NCBI GenBank assembly: GCA_023426245.1
Contig: JAFABB010000017.1
Coordinates: 145,674-209,673 of the forward strand
Length of the DNA stretch: 64,000 nucleotides
Direction of reading: 5' to 3'
From: Bacillota bacterium
GTDB lineage: Bacteria > Bacillota > UBA4882 > UBA8346
The notes beneath the pieces were generated by a model. It saw only the letters and a program-made list of their open reading frames with translations, had not been told where the DNA came from and ran no database searches. Below, piece after piece: positions 35,106 to 43,752 of the stretch (within the stretch, counting starts at the first letter, position 1; the number at the start of each line of letters is the position of its first letter). A program made the translations under genes and the position numbers.

Positions 35106-35441
35106 TTAGTACTTTTGATTTAATCCATTCAAGTTAAAGCTCTGAATGTTTTGAACGGTGTCGTTCTTAGAGCTCAACCCAGCCTGAAATCCGGTTTGCA
35201 CGTTGGCTAATGCCTGCTCGGCAAGAGAACGTTCAGCAGCATCGATCATGTTCTTTACCATTTGACCACCAACATGTCCGCAATCTCTGGCAGTCATATA
35301 TCCCCAATAATCGCCCTGAATCGGTGATGTATCGATGATATTGGCGGCGCTTAAATCCTTGGCCATTTCGTACTTCATATTATGAAGTGCTTTCGATGCC
35401 TCTTTCACAATGTAGTTATTACTCCTTTGTCCGGTACCCAT
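35106..35441 (-). CDS. Small acid-soluble spore protein, alpha/beta type
   Basis: 111 residues, longer than the usual 60-90. N-terminal half has the family core: NYIVKEASKALHNMKYEMAKDL (KYE-A resembles the GPR protease site region), then YWGYMTARDCGHVGGQMVKNMIDAAE, matching the second conserved block GHVGGMVKMI. The last ~35 residues are Asn/Gln-rich and unlike the family core. Such proteins coat forespore DNA, giving UV resistance, and are degraded by GPR at germination. Expression is expected from a sigma-G promoter in the forespore; I could not identify one. Start ATG has GGAGGGAAAAAAAG before it. Confidence 0.9.
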   Translation of the reverse strand: MGTGQRSNNYIVKEASKALHNMKYEMAKDLSAANIIDTSPIQGDYWGYMTARDCGHVGGQMVKNMIDAAERSLAEQALANVQTGFQAGLSSKNDTVQNIQSFNLNGLNQKY

Positions 35442-35513
35442 CTTTTTTTCCCTCCCTTCATCAGAGTCTGACTATAATTTACCCAGCTACATAAGGATAA
35501 CACCTCAAAAAGT

Positions 35514-35672
35514 ATGGCAATATTTCAAATTAATACCCAGCGATACCAGTTCAAAGTAGTCATCCACCCCGGCTTTGCCCGGGCAACGAAGTCGCGCATC
35601 AATGTGCGCGAAAATACCGCCAGGGCGCTGTTCGACGGCGGCCCGCAAAACGAACCGAAGTATCTGGGTTAA
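35514..35672 (+). CDS. Short G+C-rich ORF of 52 residues, small protein or gene remnant
   Basis: ATG 35514 to TAA 35672. Its central part reads VIHPGFARATKSRINVRENTARALFDGGPQNEPKYLG (given here in joined pieces: VIHPGFARATKSRINV, then RENTARALFDGG, then PQNEPKYLG), with coding-like G+C-rich codon use in contrast to the A+T-rich gap around it. The AAGGAT upstream is too distant to be a good ribosome site. It reads like the 3' end of a lost or transferred gene, but an intact small protein is possible. I recognise no family. Confidence 0.35.
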   Translation: MAIFQINTQRYQFKVVIHPGFARATKSRINVRENTARALFDGGPQNEPKYLG

Positions 35673-35737
35673 AAGTATTTTCTAAGTAGCCATTAGTCCC
35701 AAACTTACATAAAATGGAGAGAGGTGAGAGGAATAGT

Positions 35738-37033
35738 ATGGATTATAGCAACTTAATCTATGGTTATGAAAAAAAAGTACCCACGGAAAGCGGTTTAAAA
35801 AGATATATCAATCTTGATAATGCGGCCAGTACTCCGCCTTTTAAGGGTGTCATGGATCACCTTGCCGAGGAGGCGCTATGGTATTCCAGCATTCACCGGG
35901 GAAGTGGATTTAAATCACTTCATTCAACCCAGCAATACGAATCAGCCCGGGAAATCATCGCCGACTTCATTGAAGCCGATTTATCCCACGATATCGTCAT
36001 TTTTACCAAAAACACCACGGATTCCATGAATAAACTAAGTCATTATTTGTCGGCTCTACCCGGAGATTTGATAGTGTATACCAAATTAGAGCACCATTCC
36101 AATGAGCTTCCCTGGCGAAAAGCCAAAACGATTTGCGTGGGATTAAGAAACAGTATTCTCGACCTTGGTGAGTTGGAATGTATTCTCCGGACCAACCGGG
36201 GACGAATTAAATTCTTAGCGGTAAGCGGAGCTTCCAATGTAACCGGTTATACGCCGCCTATTTATACCCTGGCGGAAATGGCTCACCAGGCCGGAGCGAA
36301 AATCGTTGTGGACGGCGCGCAATTAGTGCCTCACCGGCCCGTTAAACTCTATCCATTTAACGATCCCCGCCACATCGATTTTTTGGCTTTTTCCGGCCAT
36401 AAGATGTATGCGCCGTTCGGAGCGGGAGTATTAGTAGGACCACGGGAAATCTTCAATCAGAAACCTCCCAGCCAGGTGGGAGGCGGAACCGTAAAAGGCA
36501 TTGGACCGGGGGGAATCATCTGGGCAGACATCCCTGAAACGGAAGAAGCGGGGTCTCCCAATGTATTGGGATCACTGGCACTGGCAAAAGCTTCACAAAT
36601 TTTACAAAATATTGGCTGGAACTCCCTGATTGAGCATGAATATTCCTTATTAATCTATGCCTTGGCCCAGCTTAAAAAAATACCCGGAATTATCCTTTAT
36701 GAAGTTCCCGTTGAACAGCAGATCGGAGTCATCAGTTTTAACATTCGAGGGGTCGATCACACGGTTGTGGCTAAATATTTAGCACAGCGGAAAGGAATTG
36801 GGGTACGAAGTGGTTGCTTTTGCGCCAGGGGATATGTCCAATGCCTTTTACAGCTTAATTTCTCCCAGGTAACGGCGCTCCAGGAAAAACTAAACCAGGG
36901 AATCGAAAATTGGGTCCCTGGTATGGTTCGAATTAGTTTCGGTTGTTACAACAATCTTAAAGATGTGGAATGTCTGGTCAAAGCCTTGGAAGAATTTTGC
37001 GGCTATGTCTCGGATTATGGGATTATGATTTGA
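35738..37033 (+). CDS. Class V aminotransferase-fold enzyme, cysteine desulfurase-like
   Basis: About 431 residues from ATG 35738, which follows a strong AGGTGAGAGGAATAGT; an ATG eight codons earlier is less likely. PLP fold: LDNAASTPPF near the start, IVVDGAQLVPHR, then the PLP lysine in FLAFSGHKMYAPFGAGVLVG. The catalytic-type Cys lies in GVRSGCFCARGYVQ, close to the RSGCFC of cysteine desulfurases of the SufS/CsdA kind; those take sulfur from cysteine for Fe-S or other cofactors. Its C-terminus is unusual: it overlaps pgsA, on the opposite strand, by 11 bases. No suf genes are adjacent, so selenocysteine lyase or another activity is possible. Confidence 0.8.
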   Translation: MDYSNLIYGYEKKVPTESGLKRYINLDNAASTPPFKGVMDHLAEEALWYSSIHRGSGFKSLHSTQQYESAREIIADFIEADLSHDIVIFTKNTTDSMNKLSHYLSALPGDLIVYTKLEHHSNELPWRKAKTICVGLRNSILDLGELECILRTNRGRIKFLAVSGASNVTGYTPPIYTLAEMAHQAGAKIVVDGAQLVPHRPVKLYPFNDPRHIDFLAFSGHKMYAPFGAGVLVGPREIFNQKPPSQVGGGTVKGIGPGGIIWADIPETEEAGSPNVLGSLALAKASQILQNIGWNSLIEHEYSLLIYALAQLKKIPGIILYEVPVEQQIGVISFNIRGVDHTVVAKYLAQRKGIGVRSGCFCARGYVQCLLQLNFSQVTALQEKLNQGIENWVPGMVRISFGCYNNLKDVECLVKALEEFCGYVSDYGIMI

Positions 37034-37583
37034 CGATGACATCCTTTGATTTAGAGCTCAAATAAACACTCCGCCAACGCCAGAGATAATCAAATCCCGA
37101 CCAAATCGTCAAAATAACGGCCAACCATAAGACCCATACGCTCAAAGTCTCAATATGCCACGGTTTGGCCAACATAACTAATGAAATGGCAATGATTTGC
37201 GAAAATGTTTTCAGTTTGCCCCAGCGGCTCGCCGCATTCATCAATCCCTTTTTTCCGGCAAAATACCGTAAAATGGTAATTAAAACTTCCCGGCCGCTGA
37301 TGATCCATACCGCCAGCCAAGGAACACCCCGGTTTAAATGGGCCAGGACAACCAAGGTCATAATGATCAACACCTTGTCCGCAAATGGATCAAACCATTT
37401 ACCAAATGGGGTGATTTCTTTACGGGTCCGGGCGGCATAACCATCGACTCCATCGGTAATACCGGCGATGATAAAAATTATCGCGGCTAAAGTATCCCGC
37501 CCCGGGATATCCCAGAATAGGATAAAAACGCAGACCAAGGCTAAAACTATTCGTAATGTGGTAATCCAATTTGCAAGGTTCAT
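37023..37583 (-). CDS. pgsA: CDP-diacylglycerol--glycerol-3-phosphate 3-phosphatidyltransferase
   Basis: Makes phosphatidylglycerolphosphate, the first step to phosphatidylglycerol and cardiolipin. About 186 residues from ATG 37583, preceded by GGAGGAAGGTTGTT. The CDP-alcohol phosphatidyltransferase motif D-x2-DG-x2-AR-x8-G-x3-D-x3-D is complete in GITDGVDGYAARTRK plus GKWFDPFADKVL. Several membrane segments. It follows rimO with a short gap, as in many Bacillota, and is convergent with the PLP enzyme gene, sharing 11 bases at the ends. Confidence 0.95.
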   Translation of the reverse strand: MNLANWITTLRIVLALVCVFILFWDIPGRDTLAAIIFIIAGITDGVDGYAARTRKEITPFGKWFDPFADKVLIIMTLVVLAHLNRGVPWLAVWIISGREVLITILRYFAGKKGLMNAASRWGKLKTFSQIIAISLVMLAKPWHIETLSVWVLWLAVILTIWSGFDYLWRWRSVYLSSKSKDVIVKS

Positions 37584-37627
37584 AACAACCTTCCTCCAAA
37601 TATAATCCAACCATTCGGCACTTTTTA

Positions 37628-38974
37628 TTAAATTCCTGTTGAACTCGGCAATATTTCTTGAGCAATTAGATTATATTCATCATTTCCAACCATAACGCCC
37701 TGTATAAAACGGCCTGCAGGGCCTTGGTAATTTTGCACATAAACTACTCCATCCACATCCGGCGCCAAACCCTGAGTCCGTCCCACTGCCGAACCATTAT
37801 CCAACACTTTGTCAATGAGTATGGTTTGCCTGTGATTCATTTGCTTTGTGAGTAAACGTTTCGAAATCTTCTGTTGCAGCTCTAATAACCGCCCTTTACG
37901 TTCTTCCTTCACCGCTGCTTCTATTTGGGGTTCCATGGAGTAAGCCGCAGTACCTTCCTCACGACTATAACTAAAAACCCCGATATGTTCGAAATTCCCT
38001 TCCTTGACAAATTCCAACAATTCCTCGAATTCTTTTTCGGTCTCCGAAGGAAAGCCCACAATAAAAGTGGTACGCAAAGTAATTCCAGGAACCAGTTCCC
38101 GGATCAAGGCTATTTTTTCTTTAATCAATTCCGGAGTTTCCGGTCGGCCCATTTTCTTTAAAATGCGGGAATTAATATGTTGAATCGGGAGATCAAGATA
38201 CTTGCAAATGCTGGACTCTTTAGCCATCAATTCCAACAATGACTCATTGATGCCAAGCGGATAGGCATACAACAATCGAATCCATGCCGGCTTTGAATTG
38301 ACAATCATTTGTTCCAATAAACTTTGCAAACTTGCCCTTGGCTCCAAATCAAAACCATATCGGGTAATATCCTGAGCAATTAAATTAATTTCCTGAACTC
38401 CTTTTTCCACCAGTTCCCGAGTTTCTTTGACGATAGAGTTTAAAAAACGGCTATGGTATTCTCCCTTGATGATCGGAATCGCACAATAAGAACACTTATG
38501 ATTACAGCCTTCGGCGATCTTTACGAAGGACGTGTGCGGTAAAGTCGCCTGAAAACGGGGCAAATTCTGATTGTTTAAAAATGGGGCTTCCGTTTGGTTT
38601 AAGTTTGTCGCTTGGCAGGACTTATGATTTAGATGTTCTAAGATTTTGCCGATATCGGCTAAACCCAGCCAAAGATCGACTTCCTGAATTTCAGATTTCA
38701 ATTCCGTCAAATACCGCTGCACCAGACAACCGGCAACCATTAATTGTTTGCAAATTCCCCGTCCGGGTCTTTTATATTCAGCCAACTCCAAAATTTGCTC
38801 GATAGATTCGGATTTGGCCGTTTCAATGAAACCGCAGGTATTAATCAATATTAATTCCGCTTTGGAGAAATCGTCAACGACCTGCCAACCGGCACCCGTT
38901 AACTGACCTAACATAATTTCAGTATCAACCAAATTTTTGGCGCATCCTAAAGATACCACAGCTACTGTAGACAT
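37628..38974 (-). CDS. rimO: Ribosomal protein S12 methylthiotransferase RimO
   Basis: 448 residues. Radical SAM methylthiotransferase: N-terminal UPF0004 cluster cysteines Cys11, Cys47, Cys83; radical SAM triad C157-x3-C161-x2-C164 in AEGCNHKCSYCAIP; C-terminal TRAM domain. The MSTVAVVSLGCAKNLVDTE start is typical of RimO rather than MiaB. It adds a methylthio group to Asp of S12 (position 89 in E. coli). Start ATG with GGAGGTTGT upstream. Slightly over 440 residues, as usual. Confidence 0.96.
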   Translation of the reverse strand: MSTVAVVSLGCAKNLVDTEIMLGQLTGAGWQVVDDFSKAELILINTCGFIETAKSESIEQILELAEYKRPGRGICKQLMVAGCLVQRYLTELKSEIQEVDLWLGLADIGKILEHLNHKSCQATNLNQTEAPFLNNQNLPRFQATLPHTSFVKIAEGCNHKCSYCAIPIIKGEYHSRFLNSIVKETRELVEKGVQEINLIAQDITRYGFDLEPRASLQSLLEQMIVNSKPAWIRLLYAYPLGINESLLELMAKESSICKYLDLPIQHINSRILKKMGRPETPELIKEKIALIRELVPGITLRTTFIVGFPSETEKEFEELLEFVKEGNFEHIGVFSYSREEGTAAYSMEPQIEAAVKEERKGRLLELQQKISKRLLTKQMNHRQTILIDKVLDNGSAVGRTQGLAPDVDGVVYVQNYQGPAGRFIQGVMVGNDEYNLIAQEILPSSTGI

Positions 38975-39011
38975 ACAACCTCCAAAAATAAAAAAACGAA
39001 AAATTTTGGAC

Positions 39012-39590
39012 TCAAATTGTCAACACATCTTGATATAAATAATAATAAATTCTCCGTAACACCAAAATTCGGATTAAATATTTTTTAGTCTCCGGAAAAG
39101 GGATTTGCTCAATTTTTACCTTATTGCCGTCCCAAGTTCCTTCTCTTAACCATTCATATACATACCTCGAGCCTGCATTATAAGAGGCTAAGGCCAAATA
39201 TTCGTTATGCTTAAAGTTTCGTTTCAGATAGGCTAAATACCAAATGCCTATTTCCAGGTTCTTCGCGGGATTCAGCAAATCTTGTTTAGAAAAATGATTC
39301 CATCCTAATCGCCCGGCGACCCATTCCCCCGTGCTGGGCATGATTTGCATCAGACCCATGGCGCCTTTGCTGGAACAGGCCAAAGGATCAAAACGGCTTT
39401 CCGTAAAGACAATCGCACTGACAGTAGCCGAATCAATTTCATTGGCTCTGCTATAAGCTATTATTTTATCAGTATAATGTAAAACAAAATAGATTTTTAA
39501 AATCGGTTTATGCCATATTATTATAAACACTACAATCAACAATAGCAAACCGCGAATTTTTAATTCCCGTGTTTTTGCCAAAAATTTCAC
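39012..39590 (-). CDS. Lytic transglycosylase (SLT domain)
   Basis: 192 residues. An N-terminal signal anchor (GLLLLIVVFIIIWHKPIL) then a soluble SLT lysozyme-like domain with catalytic Glu64 in VFTESRFDPLA, SSKGAMGLMQIMPSTGEW, AKNLEIGIWYLAYL and ALASYNAGSRYV. Such enzymes cut peptidoglycan between MurNAc and GlcNAc, forming anhydro ends, and act outside the cytoplasmic membrane. Homologues of this short form often accompany polA-mutM-coaE in spore-formers. It lies 9 bases after coaE. Confidence 0.92.
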   Translation of the reverse strand: MKFLAKTRELKIRGLLLLIVVFIIIWHKPILKIYFVLHYTDKIIAYSRANEIDSATVSAIVFTESRFDPLACSSKGAMGLMQIMPSTGEWVAGRLGWNHFSKQDLLNPAKNLEIGIWYLAYLKRNFKHNEYLALASYNAGSRYVYEWLREGTWDGNKVKIEQIPFPETKKYLIRILVLRRIYYYLYQDVLTI

Positions 39591-39599
39591 TCCAAAGAT

Positions 39600-40190
39600 T
39601 TAATCTAAAGATTTAATCATTTGTTCTACCTGGGCTAAAAGCTCCAAATAGCCTTGATTATTATAAATAACCGCATCTGCTTTGGCTTCTTTATATGGCA
39701 ACGGTAATTGAGCGTTAATTCTTTGCCTGGCTTCCGCTTCGGTCAAATGGTCCCGATTTTGGACCCTTCCTAGCTGTATTTCCGGCGAACAACTTACGAC
39801 CCAAATTTTATCGAACAAATGCTCACAATTCACTTCGAAGAGCAATGGGATTTCCACGACCAAATGGGACAAACCCTCTTTCCGGCTTTGGACTATCCGT
39901 TGATGGATCAACATGAACACCTTGGGATGAACAAAGCTCTCCAGATCTTTCCTGGCTTTTTCATCAGAAAAAACGATTGCCCCCAATTTACCGCGATCGA
40001 TCCGGCCATCATCTTCCAGAATTCCATTCCCGAAATGATGGATAACATCCAAATACGCCGCGCCACCCGGTTCTATGACCTGGCGGGATATTTCATCGGC
40101 GCTGACCACAAAAAGCCCTTTTTCGGCCAAAATTCTGGCCACAGTTGACTTTCCACATGCTATGCCACCTGTAAGACCAATCGTTTGAAT
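39600..40190 (-). CDS. coaE: Dephospho-CoA kinase, apparent ATT start
   Basis: Last step of CoA synthesis: ATP phosphorylates the 3'-OH of dephospho-CoA. The P-loop GLTGGIACGKST lies upstream of the first ATG/GTG/TTG of the frame (GTG at 40142), so that start would make a dead enzyme. Upstream, the frame runs to a TGA with only ATT codons available; ATT at 40188-40190 has GGAAGTGA six bases before it, giving M-QTIGLTGG and 196 residues, the normal size. VVSADEIS and QLGRVQNRD-type motifs and the EIPLLFEV lid region are present. It follows mutM closely. The alternative is a single-base error or frameshift joining an upstream ATG. Confidence 0.9.
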   Translation of the reverse strand: MQTIGLTGGIACGKSTVARILAEKGLFVVSADEISRQVIEPGGAAYLDVIHHFGNGILEDDGRIDRGKLGAIVFSDEKARKDLESFVHPKVFMLIHQRIVQSRKEGLSHLVVEIPLLFEVNCEHLFDKIWVVSCSPEIQLGRVQNRDHLTEAEARQRINAQLPLPYKEAKADAVIYNNQGYLELLAQVEQMIKSLD

Positions 40191-40209
40191 TGCGGTTCAC
40201 TTCCATTTT

Positions 40210-41040
40210 TTATCGTTGACAGATTGGACAAAAATGAGTTCCTCTGCCACCTAAATTCATTTTTACAATCATATTGCCACAACGATAGCAGGCTAATCCT
40301 TTCCGATCATAAACCCGTAAGTAATCCTGATTGGTACCGGAATTTCCATTTCCATCCCGGTAATCGCGTTTGGTCGTACCATGATTTTGGATGGCACCGG
40401 ACAGTACGGTTTGGATTGCCGAAAAAAGCTCCGTAATTTCTTGATCATTCAGAGAAGAAACCAATCGGGCCGGGTGAATGCCTGCCAAAAACAGCGACTC
40501 ATCCGCATAAATATTTCCAATTCCCGCTACAACTTCCTGATCCAGCAAGGCTTTTTTAATGGCAATCCGCCGTTTCCCAAGTTGAATCTTTAACGCCTGG
40601 ACGGTAAAATCAGCAGATAAAGGTTCAGGTCCTAATTTTTCCAAAGCTTTCGGTGGATGATCGGCTGAAAATAACGTGACCCTCCCAAACTTTCGTTGGT
40701 CCCGGTAACGCAGCTCACTGTTATTATCAAGCTGAAGTTGCAGATAAACGGCTTTTTCCAAAGGAGTGCCCATAAGGTCTACTTTCAATTGCCCGGTCAT
40801 CCTTAAATGGATCGACAGGATGAGACCCGCGTTTTGGGCTCCTTCAAGATAGAATAACAGATATTTGCCACGGCGGTCAAGCTTAATAATTTTCTTGCCG
40901 CAAATCTCCGTTAAAAACTCTTCCGGGGTTTGATTTTGTATCAACTTCGTCAACAGGACCTGGCCGCCGACAATGGTTCTCCCGACCAACTTGGACTGAA
41001 GAGTCAAACGTATTGTCTCAACTTCCGGTAATTCCGGCAT
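40210..41040 (-). CDS. mutM: Formamidopyrimidine-DNA glycosylase (8-oxoguanine repair)
   Basis: 276 residues. MPELPEVETIRLTL is the classic start: Pro2 is the nucleophile that forms the Schiff base, Glu3 and Glu6 assist. Conserved IYADESLFLAGIHPAR and the C-terminal zinc finger CYRCG-x12-CPIC (AsCys4). It removes 8-oxoG and Fapy lesions and nicks the abasic site. 3 bases from polA upstream; its stop is followed closely by coaE, making a polA-mutM-coaE-slt operon. Confidence 0.97.
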   Translation of the reverse strand: MPELPEVETIRLTLQSKLVGRTIVGGQVLLTKLIQNQTPEEFLTEICGKKIIKLDRRGKYLLFYLEGAQNAGLILSIHLRMTGQLKVDLMGTPLEKAVYLQLQLDNNSELRYRDQRKFGRVTLFSADHPPKALEKLGPEPLSADFTVQALKIQLGKRRIAIKKALLDQEVVAGIGNIYADESLFLAGIHPARLVSSLNDQEITELFSAIQTVLSGAIQNHGTTKRDYRDGNGNSGTNQDYLRVYDRKGLACYRCGNMIVKMNLGGRGTHFCPICQR

Positions 41041-41043
41041 ACT

Positions 41044-43734
41044 TTATTCCTCCAATTGCACCGGTTTCATCTCGCCCCAATTATGCCCCATTTTAAAATC
41101 CACTACTAAGGGAACATCTAAAGTAACCGCATTCTCCATCTCTATTTTCACCATTTTAGCCAGGAGAGGCCAATTGGATTCCCTTACCTCAAAAATCAAC
41201 TCATCGTGGACTTGAAGCAACAACTTTCCCAATGCGGGATTGGCGATAAGCTGTTTATCGATGGAAACCATCGCTTTTTTAATGATATCGGCCGCAGTTC
41301 CTTGAATCGGAGTGTTCCGGGCCATCCGTTCCGCAAAAGAACGTAATGTAAAATTGCGGGATAAAAGATCCGGCAGTTTCCGGATTCTTCCCAAAAGGGT
41401 CCGGGCTTCTCCTGTCTGTTTGGCCTTTACAATCAATTCTTCCACATATTGTTTTACTCCGGGATATTTGGCAAAATATGCTTCAATAAAGGCATCGGCT
41501 TCTTTCCGGCTAACCCCGATATTGCGGGCCAGACCAAAACCGCTAATTCCATAAATAATGCCAAAATTGACAGCCTTGGCCCTGTCCCGCATCTCATGGG
41601 TGACTTCTGAAACGGGAACACCGTGGACCGCTGCCGCGGTGAAGCGATGAATGTCTTCACCTTTGATAAAAGCCTCCATAAAGGCTTGATCTTGCGAAAA
41701 ATGAGCCATTACACGCAATTCGATTTGGGAATAATCCGCCGAGAGCAAGCAATGCTCCGAATCTGGAGGTATAAAAGCACAACGAATCAATCGGCCTTCT
41801 TCGGAGCGAACCGGAATATTCTGAAGATTGGGCTCTGTACAGCTAAGCCGCCCCGTGGTAGTGACCGCCTGATTAAAGGTGGGATGCACCCGGCCGCTTC
41901 GGGGATGAATCAGTGTAATTAATGAATCAATATACGTGCTTTGTAATTTCACATTCTGCCGGTATTCCAATATTTTTGGAATCACCGGGTGTTCGTCGTA
42001 AAGGTTTTCTAAAACTTCGGCATCCGTGGAATAGCCCGTTTTGGTTTTCTTGGGCGCTCTCAGCCCCAACTTCTCAAATAAGATAACTCCCAATTGTTTG
42101 GGGGAACCGATATTAAACTCTTCCTGAACCAAAGAATAGATATCCGATTCAAGCTGGGATTGACGCTTTCTCAAGGTTTGCCCGAATTCACGGAGCCTTT
42201 CCGGATCTACCTTGATTCCTTGGTGTTCCATCCTGAAAAGAACTTGGATTAATGGCGACTCAACTTTACTGTAAAGGACATCCAGATCCAAATCCGTCAT
42301 CATCGAATGTAATTTGGGTACTAACAGCCGCATTGCCTCCAACCTGGCCCCGCAGATTTTGGTTATCATATCCTGAGGTAAGGCTTGGGGCAAATTAAAG
42401 ACTGAAAAGGCTTTACCCTTCTCATTTCTCCATATTGGGAGAATCTTTCCAAGATAAGCTCTTCCGAGATCCTCCAGTTCCAAATCGCCTAAACCTGCAT
42501 TGACCAAATAACCGGCGATGAGTAAATCTTCCATTTCGCCGCTGCAGAGGACATCCCGGTTGCTAATAATTTGTAACTGCTTTTTTAGATCATGTCCGAT
42601 TTTCTTTATCGATGAATCACTGAATAGTTCCTCCACTTCCAGGGGTATCTGTGCACTCGCGTTTAAAGGCAAATACCAATTTTCACTGGAGCTGCCCAGG
42701 CCAACCCCGACGAAATCCACTTGGACCCAGTTGGCTACTGAAGTAAAGAACTGTACATAGCAAACTTTTTCTTGTTTGAGAACGGATAGAATTTCACCCA
42801 GGTCTGATCCTTGAATGATTTTACATTCGGATACCAGCTCCGGCAATTGACTGGTCTCGGGAGTATCGTTTCCCTCGGAAAGTTTCCGGGCTAGCGAGTG
42901 AAATTCATACTTGCTGCAAAAATCCCCCAACTGTTGTTTCGAAAAATCCTGATGATGACAACAATCTGTGGGCTCAATATCCAATTGAACATCGGTCACG
43001 ATCTCCGCCAGATGCCGGCTTAAAAATGCCTGTTCACGGTAGGTATTTAGCAGATTTTTGTCTCTCTCTTTGGAAATCTCTTCGATATGCTCGTAAATCC
43101 CGTTCAAAGTATGATATTGATGCAGATACTTCAGGGCTGTTTTTTCACCAAACCCGGGCACTCCGGGTATATTATCGGACGCATCGCCCATAAGGGCCTT
43201 TAATTCGATTAATTGTAACGGTTTTAATTGATATTTATCATCAATATATTTTTCATCCACCCGATCAACTTCCGTAATGCCTCTACGGGTATATAATACT
43301 GATATTTGAGGCTCTACCAACTGAAAGGCGTCCCGGTCTCCGGTGATAATTTCCACTGAGAGGCCCTGGCCGGCAGCCCTTTTGGCCATCGTCCCAATGA
43401 TATCATCTGCTTCAAATCCCGCAAGTTCCACCACGGGGATTTTTAAAATAGCCAACAGTTCCCGGATCAACGGAAATTGTGTTTTCAGAGTATCTTCCAT
43501 CTTCAGACGCTGGCCTTTATAATCTTTAAATTCTTGGTGCCGAAAAGTAGGCGCTGCTACATCAAAAGCCATGATAATATAATCCGGCTTCGATTCTTCC
43601 AGCAATTTTAGTAACATCATGGTCATCCCGTAGACTGCATTGGTGGGCTGGCCTGCCGATGTGGCTAAGGGCGGTAAAGCAAAAAATGCCCGGTTGGCCA
43701 GACTAAATCCATCTAATAACATCAATTTCTTCAT
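41044..43734 (-). CDS. polA: DNA polymerase I
   Basis: 896 residues. 5'-3' exonuclease/FEN domain (1-290: MLLDGFSLANRAFFALPP, VAAPTFRHQEFKDYKGQR, TGDRDAFQLV); a central 3'-5' exonuclease-like region (about 300-480) that lacks the DxE and YxxxD residues of proofreading enzymes (VCYVQFFTSVANWVQVDFVG); and the polymerase domain with motif A LLSADYSQIELRVMAHF, motif B RAKAVNFGIIYGISG and motif C LLQVHDELIFEV. It fills gaps in repair and removes Okazaki primers. A degenerate proofreading domain is common in Gram-positive relatives. Confidence 0.97.
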   Translation of the reverse strand: MKKLMLLDGFSLANRAFFALPPLATSAGQPTNAVYGMTMMLLKLLEESKPDYIIMAFDVAAPTFRHQEFKDYKGQRLKMEDTLKTQFPLIRELLAILKIPVVELAGFEADDIIGTMAKRAAGQGLSVEIITGDRDAFQLVEPQISVLYTRRGITEVDRVDEKYIDDKYQLKPLQLIELKALMGDASDNIPGVPGFGEKTALKYLHQYHTLNGIYEHIEEISKERDKNLLNTYREQAFLSRHLAEIVTDVQLDIEPTDCCHHQDFSKQQLGDFCSKYEFHSLARKLSEGNDTPETSQLPELVSECKIIQGSDLGEILSVLKQEKVCYVQFFTSVANWVQVDFVGVGLGSSSENWYLPLNASAQIPLEVEELFSDSSIKKIGHDLKKQLQIISNRDVLCSGEMEDLLIAGYLVNAGLGDLELEDLGRAYLGKILPIWRNEKGKAFSVFNLPQALPQDMITKICGARLEAMRLLVPKLHSMMTDLDLDVLYSKVESPLIQVLFRMEHQGIKVDPERLREFGQTLRKRQSQLESDIYSLVQEEFNIGSPKQLGVILFEKLGLRAPKKTKTGYSTDAEVLENLYDEHPVIPKILEYRQNVKLQSTYIDSLITLIHPRSGRVHPTFNQAVTTTGRLSCTEPNLQNIPVRSEEGRLIRCAFIPPDSEHCLLSADYSQIELRVMAHFSQDQAFMEAFIKGEDIHRFTAAAVHGVPVSEVTHEMRDRAKAVNFGIIYGISGFGLARNIGVSRKEADAFIEAYFAKYPGVKQYVEELIVKAKQTGEARTLLGRIRKLPDLLSRNFTLRSFAERMARNTPIQGTAADIIKKAMVSIDKQLIANPALGKLLLQVHDELIFEVRESNWPLLAKMVKIEMENAVTLDVPLVVDFKMGHNWGEMKPVQLEE

Positions 43735-43752
43735 GAGCGGAGGGCCTCGCTT

